From assembly GCF_000330705.1 (NCBI RefSeq), contig NZ_ANAM01000008.1, positions 744,001 through 808,000 on the forward strand: a stretch of DNA of 64,000 nucleotides, given 5' to 3'. The position numbers were made by a program, and so were the translations under genes. This document shows positions 37,392 to 45,967 of the stretch, in pieces. The notes beneath the pieces are model-generated. The model ran no database searches and was not told where the DNA came from. It was given only the letters and a program-made list of their open reading frames with translations. The DNA comes from Salinicoccus carnicancri Crm (GTDB taxonomy: Bacteria > Bacillota > Bacilli > Staphylococcales > Salinicoccaceae). The stretch's first letter is position 1; each line of letters begins with the position of its first letter.

Positions 37392-37982
37392 GTAATAATA
37401 GACCACAAGCTGGGTCCTGTCACGCAGTTCAAGCTTAGTCAGCATCTGTGAGATGTAATTCCTCACAGTCCCCTCACTCAGATACAGTTTCTCTGCAATC
37501 TCCCGGTTGCTCAGACCTTCCGCGACTTCCCTGAGTATCCCCTGCTCCCTTTCGGACAGGTCTGCCATTGCCCGGCCATGCGACCGGGTGGACATACTTT
37601 TTACGATATCGCTGTCAAAGACCATATTGCCGGATGCGACCGCCTGGATGGCGGGCAGTATCCCTTTGAAATTATCTTTGAGCAGATAGCCCCGGCAGCC
37701 GATCCTAAGTGCCTCGTGTATGTACTCATCATCTTTGAAGGTAGTGATCAGCAGGATGTTCGCCCTGCTGTCTTCATCCAGTATCTTCCTGCTCGCTTCA
37801 AGCCCGGACATGCCGTCCATCCGTATATCCGTCATCAGGAGATCCGGCGTGTGTTTCCGGTAAAGGACAACCGCTTCCCGCCCGCTTCCGCCCGTGGCCA
37901 CAACAGTGTGTCCGGAACCTTCCAGTATCGTCCCGAGGGCGTTAACAACCAGCGCATCATCATCTATTATTATTATATCCAT
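37383..37982 (-). CDS. NarL/LuxR-type response regulator
   Basis: A 199-aa regulator: receiver domain with acidic pocket IIIIDDDAL, phosphoacceptor Asp52 in LLMTDIRMDG, Thr in LLITTFKDDE and Lys in YLLKDN; then a LuxR helix-turn-helix, LSEREQGILREVAEGLSNREIAEKLYLSEG. Its start codon directly follows the kinase stop (no gap), with AAGGAGG inside the kinase's last codons. Divergent from a three-gene ABC exporter, which is its probable target, as in DesKR/LiaRS-like systems. Confidence 0.93.
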   Translation of the reverse strand: MDIIIIDDDALVVNALGTILEGSGHTVVATGGSGREAVVLYRKHTPDLLMTDIRMDGMSGLEASRKILDEDSRANILLITTFKDDEYIHEALRIGCRGYLLKDNFKGILPAIQAVASGNMVFDSDIVKSMSTRSHGRAMADLSEREQGILREVAEGLSNREIAEKLYLSEGTVRNYISQMLTKLELRDRTQLVVYYYKN

Positions 37983-39023
37983 CTACCTGATGCCCTCCTT
38001 GTAAAGCGTAATATGGACCGTAAAACCACCGTCATAGAATGTGTTGAATATCCCGCTGTATTTCGCTACCGTCTCCTGCATGGATAAAAGCCCCATGCCT
38101 TTGTTCTTCTCCGGTTTCCTGCTGCCATTGTCTTTTATGGAGAGTGTCAGAAAATCATTCTGTTCCTTGATGTAAATATTCACCTCTGACGCTTGGGAAT
38201 GCTTTTTGACGTTCGTAAGTGCCTCTTTCACTATGGAGAGGATATCTATTTTAACCTCATGTCCGATTTCCATATCCACATCATAGTACAGCTCTGCAGC
38301 AAACGGCTCCATGTCTTCCATATAATCTTCGATACGCGATTTTAGATCGATGGATGTTTCATACAGATGGTGGATGCTCATGCGTATGTCATCCATACCC
38401 AACTTCAGCCTGCCCTGCAACAGACGGAGCGATTCCTTCAGCTTCTCCTCATCCCTGACATACTGCAGCGACTCGATCAGCAGGATGCTGCTGCTCAGTG
38501 AATGCCCGAGTGCATCATGCATATCACGGGCGATCCTGTTTCGTTCATTCAACCCCGCCATGTATATGTCCTTTTCATGATTTTTGAGCAGTTCGTTATG
38601 CTGCCGCCTGAGCAGCAGGTTATCGCTTGTCAGCTGGTCTCTAACCTTTTTATTCTCCAGTTCCAGCGCCGACATCCCCTCCCGCAGATAGACCATGTAT
38701 ATGACGATACCCGAAAGCACAATCAGTGAACTTTTCGGTTCTGCCAGATGGAGGATGAACGTGGCAATGGCCCATTTCCCATAGCGGCCGGCCATCGAGA
38801 AACTGAGCAGTGGCACATAATAGATCCATCCCCCGCCAAGCAATAGTGATAAAGTGAAAATCGCCGTGGCGGCCGGTATGATAAACCGGTGTCCCGACAG
38901 GTCCATGGAAAAGAACAGTATGAAAGCAAACAGGGCGATGATCAGGCTTGCCCCCTCAGCATCCGCGAAATAGAAACCGGTCAGCACTATGTACAGCAGC
39001 AGTTTTTCTATGATCACTCTCAT
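37983..39023 (-). CDS. Sensor histidine kinase, HisKA_3 (DesK/LiaS class)
   Basis: A 346-aa kinase. Residues 1 to about 115 are 4-5 closely packed hydrophobic helices with almost no outer loops, followed by a coiled-coil linker and the phosphoacceptor His169 in RNRIARDMHDALGHS. The ATPase domain has VKEALTNVKKHSQAS and LSIKDNGS, ending GMGLLSMQETV. Small membrane-embedded sensor domains of this kind watch the membrane or the partner transporter rather than a soluble ligand. GGAGGTG precedes the ATG. A TGACA-TC-TGTCA dyad lies 19 nt upstream of it (39042-39053). Confidence 0.92.
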   Translation of the reverse strand: MRVIIEKLLLYIVLTGFYFADAEGASLIIALFAFILFFSMDLSGHRFIIPAATAIFTLSLLLGGGWIYYVPLLSFSMAGRYGKWAIATFILHLAEPKSSLIVLSGIVIYMVYLREGMSALELENKKVRDQLTSDNLLLRRQHNELLKNHEKDIYMAGLNERNRIARDMHDALGHSLSSSILLIESLQYVRDEEKLKESLRLLQGRLKLGMDDIRMSIHHLYETSIDLKSRIEDYMEDMEPFAAELYYDVDMEIGHEVKIDILSIVKEALTNVKKHSQASEVNIYIKEQNDFLTLSIKDNGSRKPEKNKGMGLLSMQETVAKYSGIFNTFYDGGFTVHITLYKEGIR

Positions 39024-39082
39024 ACCCTCACCTCCGATTCATGACATCTGTCACCCTTTATCATTATTTTATACACTAACGC

Positions 39083-39111
39083 TTGATTCAATAACAGTAT
39101 AAACTTAATGT
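39083..39111 (+). promoter_or_regulatory. Possible promoter of the ABC exporter operon
   Basis: TTGATT (39083-39088), 17-nt spacer, TAATGT (39106-39111), 29 nt before the ATPase start. The -10 is only fair, as expected for a regulated promoter. Confidence 0.45.
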
Positions 39112-39139
39112 AACAAAGATTGAACGGGGAGGAATCATA

Positions 39140-40069
39140 ATGATCATGATGGACGGAGTCGTCAAAAGGTACAACGAACTGATTGCACTGGACCATTTTT
39201 CATTCAACGCTCAGGACGGAGAGATCGTCGGTCTGCTCGGTCCCAACGGCTGCGGCAAGACCACGGCCATAAATTGCATGCTTTCACTGCTCAGTTTTGA
39301 CAGCGGTGACATTGAAATATTCGGCAGGAAAGTCGATTCCAACAATAACGACGTCAAACGGCGCATCGGCATTGTACCGCAGGAACTGGCGATTTTCGAT
39401 AAATTGAATGTTTATGAAAATGTAGATTTTTATTGCGGACTGTACATTCAAAACAGCAAAGAGCGGAAAAAGCTGGTGGAGGAAGCGATTGATTTCGTAG
39501 GGCTGGACAAATACCGGCGCTTCACCCCAGGCAAGCTCTCCGGCGGATTGAAGCGCCGGCTTAACATCGCCTGCGGCATCGCCCACAAGCCGGAACTGCT
39601 CTTCATGGATGAACCGACCGTTGCAGTTGATGCACAGAGCAGGAACTTCATACTTGAAGGTGTCAAAAAGATGAAGGCGGACGGCAGGACCGTTATCTAT
39701 ACGACCCACTATCTGGAAGAGGCGGAACAGTTGTGCGACCGCATGGTCATAATGGATCAGGGCCGCAATATCGCCCAGGGCACAGTCGGGCAGCTCCAGA
39801 AATCCATTTCCACGCAGGAGAGGGTGGAAGTCGGTTTCCTGACAGAAGACCCAGGGATGAAACAAAGACTTTCGGAACTGCCCCATGTTGTCAAAGTGAC
39901 GAACAAAAACGACAACTACCTCATCCACTTCGAAAAGCAGGAGAACAACCTGGCCAATCTTATCAAGTTCATAGAATCCAACAATCTGACATATACGGAA
40001 CTCACAAGCGAACGGTCCACTCTGAGTGATATTTTTCTGGAGCTTACAGGCAAGGAGTTGAGGGACTGA
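39140..40069 (+). CDS. ABC exporter ATP-binding protein
   Basis: A 309-aa ATPase with Walker A GPNGCGKTTAIN, signature KLSGGLKRRLNIA, Walker B LLFMDEPTVAVD and H-loop TTHYLEEAEQ. The C-terminal 80 residues form the extension usual in ABC-2 type drug or lantibiotic exporters (NatA/CcmA-like). It overlaps the first permease gene (TGATG). The gene trio faces away from the two-component system, a layout typical of antimicrobial-peptide or membrane-stress detoxification modules; substrate is unknown. Confidence 0.92.
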   Translation: MIMMDGVVKRYNELIALDHFSFNAQDGEIVGLLGPNGCGKTTAINCMLSLLSFDSGDIEIFGRKVDSNNNDVKRRIGIVPQELAIFDKLNVYENVDFYCGLYIQNSKERKKLVEEAIDFVGLDKYRRFTPGKLSGGLKRRLNIACGIAHKPELLFMDEPTVAVDAQSRNFILEGVKKMKADGRTVIYTTHYLEEAEQLCDRMVIMDQGRNIAQGTVGQLQKSISTQERVEVGFLTEDPGMKQRLSELPHVVKVTNKNDNYLIHFEKQENNLANLIKFIESNNLTYTELTSERSTLSDIFLELTGKELRD

Positions 40070-41124
40070 TGAATCTATTCCGCATGACCTATTATCTGAT
40101 CAGTATCAGTTTCAAGGATTTCGGTTTCTGGTTCTGGACACTCTGCTATCCGCTGCTGCTCACAGGTCTGTTCATCATAGCGACTTCAAACATGACAGTC
40201 GGAGAACTTGAAAACATTAACGTCGGCATCCAGGAAAACCAGGAATTGTCCGAAGTGATTGGAGATATTGATTTCATAAATATGACCGTCATGTCAGAGG
40301 AGGAAGCCGTATTGGAAATGAAGCAAGGGGATATTTCAGGTTATATACACGGGGACAACACACTGCTTGTGACAGAAACTGGTTTCGACCAGACGGTACT
40401 CGAGATGGTCATCAATCAGATTGAAAAGGTTGCAGAGGCAGGCATACCTTATGAAAACTATGATTTTGAAGCCCAGTTCATAGAAGAGAACAGCCAGGAA
40501 GCCCAGCCGGAAGCTGTGCTCTTCTATTCATTGATTGCCATGATCGCATTCTACGGTATCTTCTCCGGCATTGAATTCATGTCGTCGATGCAGCCGAACC
40601 TGGATCCCATGGGAGCACGGTTCGCAGCAAGCCCCTACAGCAAAGTCAAATTCCTGTCAGCCAGCGTACTCGGCGCACTCATTCTCAATCTGGCCACGAA
40701 TTTCTTAATATTGGCCGTCATCATCATCCTGTATAAGATCAACCTGTTCACGGAATTAGGGCCAACACTCGGACTGCTTTTCATCGCGAACCTGACCGGG
40801 ATCGGACTCGGGCTGATCATCGGGCTTCTCCCGAAAATCAACGCCGGTATGAAAACGACGGTGTCAGTAATATTCATCATCGGACTTGCTGCACTGTCAG
40901 GGCTCATGGGGCCTTTCATAAAAATCATTCTCATAGAAAATAACCTGGCATGGGTGAATACGCTCAACCCGCTCGCAAGACTTACGGATACGATGTATAA
41001 AATCAATTTCCTCGGCAACTATGATGACTACTGGGCAACCATCGGCATGCTGACCGGGTATGCGGCCGTCTTTTTCTCCATCACATTACTTTCATTGAGG
41101 AGGAAACAATATGACAGTATTTAA
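40069..41124 (+). CDS. ABC-2 type permease, first subunit
   Basis: A 351-aa membrane protein: one N-terminal helix, an extracytoplasmic domain of about 120 residues (from NMTVGELENINVGIQ) and 5-6 C-terminal helices, the ABC2_membrane_3 architecture. It shares its start with the ATPase stop and ends inside the start region of the second permease, so the three products are made together. Both permeases have the same layout, pointing to a heterodimeric channel. Confidence 0.88.
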   Translation: MNLFRMTYYLISISFKDFGFWFWTLCYPLLLTGLFIIATSNMTVGELENINVGIQENQELSEVIGDIDFINMTVMSEEEAVLEMKQGDISGYIHGDNTLLVTETGFDQTVLEMVINQIEKVAEAGIPYENYDFEAQFIEENSQEAQPEAVLFYSLIAMIAFYGIFSGIEFMSSMQPNLDPMGARFAASPYSKVKFLSASVLGALILNLATNFLILAVIIILYKINLFTELGPTLGLLFIANLTGIGLGLIIGLLPKINAGMKTTVSVIFIIGLAALSGLMGPFIKIILIENNLAWVNTLNPLARLTDTMYKINFLGNYDDYWATIGMLTGYAAVFFSITLLSLRRKQYDSI

Positions 41125-42244
41125 AGGGATTCTCCTCCACTTCTGGAAATACAGGATTCTGATTGTTATTCTGCTCTCTGCATTTTTCATCTTTGCAGTC
41201 ATGTTCTCACAGGGCAACTCAAGTGAAAACTATACTTCAGAGTCTCTGAGAATCGACATCATTGACCACAGCCGTTCTGAAATGAGCCGGGGACTGATCG
41301 ACTACCTGGATGAAAACAACGAAGTCACGGTCTCCAATGAGGAAAATCCGGATATTGAGGCGCTTGAGGAGAAGATATTCCTCAATGCCATAGACGGTTT
41401 CATAACCATTCCCGAAGATGCAGAATCAAAGTTCACATCCGGCAGACCGGTCGTCGAGACTACGGCAGACCAGCGGTCGACACAACATTTGCAGATGCAG
41501 ACCGCCATCCGGCAGTATTTCACATTTCTTAAGGCTGATTTTGACACCACGGGCGAACTTCACACAGATGCCGTCACAGATCTGCTTTCAGACAGTATAG
41601 ACGTAGAAATCCATGAATCGGTGGATGTCGAGGCGCAGAGTAATTTTGAGTATATGAGGAACTACACCAACTTTGCCGGGTACTGGATCATGCTGTTCCT
41701 GCTCATACTCGTGGGCAACATCATGTCGGAGTTCAATTCACCTGAGCTGAAACAGAGGATCAATGTCTCTCCCATGAAGACAAGCACCTTCATGTCCCAG
41801 ATGATCCTGTCACAGATTGTCGTCGGCCTGTTCGTCGTCGCATTCATGTTTTTCGGAGCACTGGCACTGCGCACGGACAGTCTCTCGGGTGTGCCGCTTG
41901 GCAAAATGTTCACAGCACTGCTCCTGATCACTGCATTCACCCTGTCAGTCCACTATGTAATTGCTGCATTAACGACAAACAAATTCATCATCAACGGGCT
42001 CGCAAACTTTATCGCAATCGGTATGGCGTTCCTCTCGGGTATCATGATCCCGTTCGAGGTGATGGGACAGACGGCGCAGAATATCGCTCAGTATCTCCCC
42101 CTCTACCATTTCACACAGATCTACGCGGAACCGGACATCACATGGGGCGGGGCTGCATTACCGATGCTGGTCACAGTCCTATACACAGCGGCATTTCTGA
42201 TCACAGGGATGATCCTTGAGAACAGGCGAAAAACATCCTCATGA
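41111..42244 (+). CDS. ABC-2 type permease, second subunit
   Basis: A 377-aa protein with the same plan as the preceding one: N-terminal helix (LIVILLSAFFIFAVMFS), large outer domain to about residue 185, then six helices, with FLSGIMIPFEVMGQTAQNIAQYLPLYHFTQ as the ABC-2 signature region (core SGIMIPFEVM). It overlaps the first permease gene by 14 nt. Last gene of the operon. Confidence 0.88.
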   Translation: MTVFKGILLHFWKYRILIVILLSAFFIFAVMFSQGNSSENYTSESLRIDIIDHSRSEMSRGLIDYLDENNEVTVSNEENPDIEALEEKIFLNAIDGFITIPEDAESKFTSGRPVVETTADQRSTQHLQMQTAIRQYFTFLKADFDTTGELHTDAVTDLLSDSIDVEIHESVDVEAQSNFEYMRNYTNFAGYWIMLFLLILVGNIMSEFNSPELKQRINVSPMKTSTFMSQMILSQIVVGLFVVAFMFFGALALRTDSLSGVPLGKMFTALLLITAFTLSVHYVIAALTTNKFIINGLANFIAIGMAFLSGIMIPFEVMGQTAQNIAQYLPLYHFTQIYAEPDITWGGAALPMLVTVLYTAAFLITGMILENRRKTSS

Positions 42245-42247
42245 ACA

Positions 42248-42295
42248 TGCAAAGAGGCGATTCTGAAGAATCGCCTCTTTGCATATCATATATGC
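42248..42295. terminator. Strong hairpin between ABC operon and marR (convergent)
   Basis: Perfect 16-bp arms beginning TGCAAAGAGGCGATTC with a TGAA loop (42248-42283); its right arm starts a second palindrome, GCATATCATATATGC (42281-42295). Only TTTGCAT follows, so the T-run is part of the stem. It probably serves both convergent transcripts. Confidence 0.75.
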
Positions 42296-42720
42296 GACTT
42301 TAAGTATTCTGTGAATTTCCTCTGTGTTTCGATGTAATTTTCAAGTTCCCGGTCGGGAATCAGATCCATGTATTCTTCACGCAGTTTCTCAGCATGCTTT
42401 TCTGCACGAGCAATCGTTTCCAGTCCCTTTCCCTCAATCACCAGGTATCGGTTCCGTCTGTCCGTCTCCTCCACTTCCCTTTTGACAAGTTCCTTGTTTT
42501 CCAGGTTTTTGATGATCTGGCTGACCGCCCCCTTGGAGATCACCATCTTTTCAGCAAGCTCATTCTGTGTCATCCTGCCGAATGTCTGAAGTTCATTGAG
42601 AACAATCAGCTGGGTAAGCGAGACATCCTCTCCGAATGTCTTATTCCAATGTCTCATTGATAAGTTCGTCAGTGATTCGTTTAAATTGAAAAGATTATAG
42701 AAATGATTATTTTCTACCAA
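42286..42720 (-). CDS. MarR family transcriptional regulator
   Basis: A 144-aa winged-helix regulator with the recognition region MTQNELAEKMVISKGAVSQIIKNLENKELV and the wing VEETDRRNRYLVIEGKG. Starts with TTG at 42720, preceded by AAGGGGTGG. It is convergent with the ABC exporter and in front of a lipoprotein gene. Two AT-only palindromes in its own upstream region (separate entry) suggest autoregulation. Confidence 0.9.
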   Translation of the reverse strand: MVENNHFYNLFNLNESLTNLSMRHWNKTFGEDVSLTQLIVLNELQTFGRMTQNELAEKMVISKGAVSQIIKNLENKELVKREVEETDRRNRYLVIEGKGLETIARAEKHAEKLREEYMDLIPDRELENYIETQRKFTEYLKSHI

Positions 42721-42759
42721 TTTTATTCCACCCCTTTCATATTATTTAAACATACTCAT

Positions 42760-42804
42760 TTTAAATTTAAACTGTTTTTCTAATATTTCTTCAATTTAAA
42801 TTGA
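42760..42804 (-). promoter_or_regulatory. Paired palindromes upstream of marR (candidate operators)
   Basis: TTTAAATTTAAA (42760-42771, perfect) and TCAATTTAAATTGA (42791-42804, perfect), centres 32 bp apart, about three helical turns, so on the same face of DNA. Both share the ATTTAAAT core. Position 40-85 nt before marR fits MarR-type operator placement. Confidence 0.5.
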
Positions 42805-42814
42805 GTATAAGAAT

Positions 42815-42841
42815 AGCAGGACAATGTATCATTGCCCTGCT
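42815..42841 (-). terminator. Terminator-like hairpin after the DUF6612-like lipoprotein gene
   Basis: AGCAGGGCAA / TTGTCCTGCT, 10 pairs with one G-U, 7-nt loop, then ATTCTTAT on the minus strand. The T-run is weak. Confidence 0.6.
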
Positions 42842-42846
42842 TCTGC

Positions 42847-43653
42847 TCAATTCCTGACTTTTTCAGGTATTTCTATATCATCGATGCTGTTGAAGGACCT
42901 GAATTCCACATCGGCGGTCAGTTCGAACGGACCGGTTTCCGTCTCACCCTCCGCTTCATAATCTATTTCCTTTATAGTGTGCTCTTTTGAATCCACTTCA
43001 ATTTCCAGATTGTTGTCTATTTCAGAGAGACTGATATTGCCGAAATTTTCAGCGAACAGCTGTTTGAACGTCTCAAACACCTTCTCGCTCTTTCCGTCGT
43101 AACTGTAGGTCACCGTATTGCCATCCTCTTCCTTATCGAGCTGGTCCCTGATGTCCGCAAGCGACAGTACGGCGTTGTTGTAGGTTACCTGATACAGGGA
43201 ACGGGCACCCGCAGAATCGGAAATATTTACCCAGTCTGTGCCGTTGTAATAGAAGGTTTCCCCATCCTTCGAGAAGGTACGGTCTTCTCCTCCTGATTTC
43301 AAATGCAGCGAAGGCGGCCCGTCTTCCTTCCCTTCCCTGAAGCGGACATCTGCATCGAGAGCTTCAGGACGGGCGTCATCAAGCTTTCCTTCGAGGTTCA
43401 GAAGCGCCTGATAACTTTCAATGTCCTGCGCTTGCCCGATGATGGCATTGAGTGTTTCATCGTCTGTCTCTTCCATGTGCGAAAGCTTTTCCTTTACAGT
43501 CTGTGTCGGGACGACCTCTTCATCCGGCCCGCCCGCCTCAGATGCTTCTCCTGATGTTTCATTTATATCATCTTCCACCTTGCCCGCTCCGGAACACCCG
43601 GCGAGGATGAGCGAAACAGTCAATGTGGTAAGTAAATATTTTGAAACTTTCAT
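42847..43653 (-). CDS. Putative lipoprotein (DUF6612/LppX-like)
   Basis: A 268-aa secreted lipoprotein with signal peptide MKVSKYLLTTLTVSLILAGC and a canonical lipobox ILAGC (Cys20), then an acidic linker (residues 25-55) and a beta-rich domain. The pattern TFSKDGETFYYNGTDWVNIS is typical of LolA/LppX-fold lipoproteins that many Firmicutes carry in several copies, but identification of the exact family is tentative. Role unknown. It is preceded by AAGAGGGA. Confidence 0.72.
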   Translation of the reverse strand: MKVSKYLLTTLTVSLILAGCSGAGKVEDDINETSGEASEAGGPDEEVVPTQTVKEKLSHMEETDDETLNAIIGQAQDIESYQALLNLEGKLDDARPEALDADVRFREGKEDGPPSLHLKSGGEDRTFSKDGETFYYNGTDWVNISDSAGARSLYQVTYNNAVLSLADIRDQLDKEEDGNTVTYSYDGKSEKVFETFKQLFAENFGNISLSEIDNNLEIEVDSKEHTIKEIDYEAEGETETGPFELTADVEFRSFNSIDDIEIPEKVRN

Positions 43654-43726
43654 TCCCTCTTAACTCCTCACACCTCAAATTGTCCATAAATCATAACACG
43701 ATTCCCCCATCATAACTAATGATATG

Positions 43727-44644
43727 CTAGCTGGAGACGCGGCGCCGTGCATCCTGCCCGGATTTTTTCCGCATCTGCAGGAAACGGCTGAGCGTATAGA
43801 GTATGAGTCCGCTCCAGATCAGTATATATGCGACTTTGTGGATATCTGTAAATGCCTCTTCATACATGAACACCCCGATGAGCAGCATGATAGTCGGCGC
43901 AAAATACTGCAGGAAACCGACCAGCGACAGCCTTATCCGCTGGGCGCCCAGCGCAAACAGCAAAAGCGGAACCGCCGTCGCAACACCTGTGCCCATCATG
44001 ACCAGGCTATCGATGTTGAATCCGAAATTCCCCTGTCCACTGCCTTCCAGAAAGACTATGAAGATCAGTGCAAAGGGGGCCAGTACGAACGTCTCAACTG
44101 CCAGTGCAAAGATGGCATCCAGGTTGATCACTTTCTTGATGAGACCGTAAACACTGAACGATGTCGCAAGGTAGAGCGAAATCCACGGCGCTGCTCCGAG
44201 ACCTGCGGCAAGATATGCGACTCCCGAGAATACGATGATGATTGCCATCCATTGGACTCTGGAGAAACGCTCACCGAGCAGCGCGAAACCAAACAGTATG
44301 CTGATCAGAGGGTTGATATAGTAGCCTAGACTTGCATCGAGGATATGACCGGTGTTCACCGCAATGATATAGACCAGCCAGTTTGACGTGATGACAGCCG
44401 AGGCGAAGAAAAGGGCCGCCACCTTCTTTTTGTCTTTGAAAATGAACTTCAGGTCTTTTTTGAAAAGACGCAGCCTGTTTGTGGCAATGATGAAGACAAT
44501 CATGAATATGAAAGACCAGAAAACCCGGTGTGAGATGATCTCATAAGGGGATATATGTTCAACCTGTTTCCAGTAGATGGGGAGGAACCCCCATATTATG
44601 TATGCTCCAAGCGCAAAAATGATGCCTTTGTTATTTTCACTCAC
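43727..44644 (-). CDS. rarD: EamA-family transporter RarD
   Basis: A 305-aa membrane protein with ten helices in two EamA repeats. The N-terminus KGIIFALGAYIIWGFLPIYWK, SHRVFWSF and NWLVYIIAVNTGHILDASLGYYINPL (core GHILDASLGYYINP) are characteristic of RarD, named from chloramphenicol-sensitivity work; the transported compound is unknown. Start chosen as GTG at 44644 with AGAGGTGG upstream, since the ATG at 44662 has no ribosome site. Confidence 0.87.
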   Translation of the reverse strand: MSENNKGIIFALGAYIIWGFLPIYWKQVEHISPYEIISHRVFWSFIFMIVFIIATNRLRLFKKDLKFIFKDKKKVAALFFASAVITSNWLVYIIAVNTGHILDASLGYYINPLISILFGFALLGERFSRVQWMAIIIVFSGVAYLAAGLGAAPWISLYLATSFSVYGLIKKVINLDAIFALAVETFVLAPFALIFIVFLEGSGQGNFGFNIDSLVMMGTGVATAVPLLLFALGAQRIRLSLVGFLQYFAPTIMLLIGVFMYEEAFTDIHKVAYILIWSGLILYTLSRFLQMRKKSGQDARRRVSS

Positions 44645-44713
44645 TCTACCACCTCTTCCCATGCATTTATAACAAGTTTACTCCTAAATTGATTATTTTC
44701 AAGGAATTAAAAA

Positions 44714-44739
44714 AGATCGGGACCAAGAAGTCCCGATCT
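44714..44739. terminator. Terminator after the DUF975 gene
   Basis: Perfect 10-bp arms AGATCGGGAC / GTCCCGATCT with a 6-nt loop, flanked by A-runs on the left and AAAAAA on the right, giving TTTTTTAATT after the stem on the minus strand. Confidence 0.88.
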
Positions 44740-44765
44740 GAAAAAACTCTTCATGGACACGATGA

Positions 44766-45776
44766 TCAGAGCTGCCTGAGACCATCGTCCTCATCGTATC
44801 GCTGTGCCTCTTCACTGCTTTCATAGCCATCAGCCCTGACAGGATTCTGCGGGCTTTCGCTGTATCTCCTGTCCAGCGCATCACGGCACTCGAAATAATA
44901 GGCCGTGAGACTGCCGGTCATGTAGTACATGACGTAGCAGAACAGGGCGATGATGATGAGTGCCGCCAGCGGCACAAGGATTATCATCATGTAGCCAAGG
45001 GTCTGTTCATTATCCACTGCTATTGCGAATATCGCAATTCCGACAAACATCAGGACGTAGAGGACAGTCGGCAAAAGCATCAGCAGGAAGTTGCTCACAA
45101 TCAGACGGATCAGGCCGCCGCCAGCTTTGAACATCACATCCCATGCAATCCTGAATTTATCCAGCGTCGCGATCATCGGCTGGTCGATGTATGCCATGAA
45201 CGCAAGAAACATGTAGATTCCCATCAGTATATAGGGTATATACGAGATGACGATGACCAGGACATTGAGCAGGACCAGTGAAATGATCAGACCGATTTCC
45301 CCTCCTGAAGGCTGGCCGGTTCCGCTCGACATCCCCTCGCCGATTGCTATCAGCGGCGTATTTATCGCCATCACGATGAATTGCACGAGGAAACCATAGA
45401 TTAAAGAAAATCCGAAATGGATGAGCAGCATCAGCAGGCTGAGTTTGATCACCTTGCTGTAATTGCCTTTTTGGAAAGTGATGAAGACATCTTTGAACTT
45501 ATATTCTTTCTGCCTGTAGGCACTTGCAAAGAATCTCAGGACACCGATGCCGACCGGATAGATCACAAAGACCGAAATCAGCAGAATGACGAAGATCATT
45601 GGAAATATCCAAAGCAGCACCCACGCAGAATCGAAAAATGCCGCAGGGCTTATCAGCAGTAATGCCACGACGATCAATGCCACATAGATCAGAATGAACG
45701 TCAAAACAGTAGACCAGAACGTCTTCCCATGCAGTCCGGAAGCATTCCGCTTATACGCAGACTGGTATTCGAACAT
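44766..45776 (-). CDS. DUF975 family integral membrane protein
   Basis: A 336-aa protein with six to seven hydrophobic helices and a cytoplasmic, acidic C-terminal tail (residues about 295-336). The N-terminal region and the FASAYRQKEYKFKDVFITF segment after the second helix pair are typical of DUF975 proteins, found widely in Firmicutes without assigned function. Start at the ATG at 45776 with AGAGGTGG just upstream; the much longer reading upstream passes through the mtl promoter region and is rejected. Divergent from the mannitol operon. Confidence 0.82.
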   Translation of the reverse strand: MFEYQSAYKRNASGLHGKTFWSTVLTFILIYVALIVVALLLISPAAFFDSAWVLLWIFPMIFVILLISVFVIYPVGIGVLRFFASAYRQKEYKFKDVFITFQKGNYSKVIKLSLLMLLIHFGFSLIYGFLVQFIVMAINTPLIAIGEGMSSGTGQPSGGEIGLIISLVLLNVLVIVISYIPYILMGIYMFLAFMAYIDQPMIATLDKFRIAWDVMFKAGGGLIRLIVSNFLLMLLPTVLYVLMFVGIAIFAIAVDNEQTLGYMMIILVPLAALIIIALFCYVMYYMTGSLTAYYFECRDALDRRYSESPQNPVRADGYESSEEAQRYDEDDGLRQL

Positions 45777-45816
45777 AGAGCCACCTCTTCTTACAAGAAT
45801 TTTAATGCGGCGCTCC

Positions 45817-45859
45817 GGCACAGATCCAGTAACGTTCCTTTTGTCACTGAATCTGTGCC
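45817..45859 (-). promoter_or_regulatory. Stem-loop in the DUF975 leader
   Basis: GGCACAGATCCAGT and ACTGAATCTGTGCC, 14-nt arms with a single mismatch and a 15-nt loop, 40-80 nt upstream of the DUF975 start. On the minus strand it is followed by GGAGCGCCGCATTAAAATTC. It could be a leader RNA element or an operator in the shared region with mtl. Confidence 0.5.
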
Positions 45860-45879
45860 AAACTCGCATTTTGTTCCTA

Positions 45880-45908
45880 TTGTAATAGTACCATACCCTT
45901 ACTATGAT
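45880..45908 (+). promoter_or_regulatory. Promoter of the mtl operon
   Basis: TTGTAA (45880-45885), 17-nt spacer, TATGAT (45903-45908), 59 nt upstream of the mtlA start. The leader is almost pure A/T. Confidence 0.65.
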
Positions 45909-45921
45909 TGAATTATATATA

Positions 45922-45939
45922 AAATATTTATAAATATTT
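45922..45939. promoter_or_regulatory. 18-bp perfect AT palindrome in the mtl leader
   Basis: AAATATTTA / TAAATATTT with no spacer, just downstream of the predicted transcription start of mtlA. It may be a regulator site; in such AT-rich sequence chance is not excluded. Confidence 0.35.
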
Positions 45940-45967
45940 ATTAAATATATCCCAAGGGGTGACAGAC

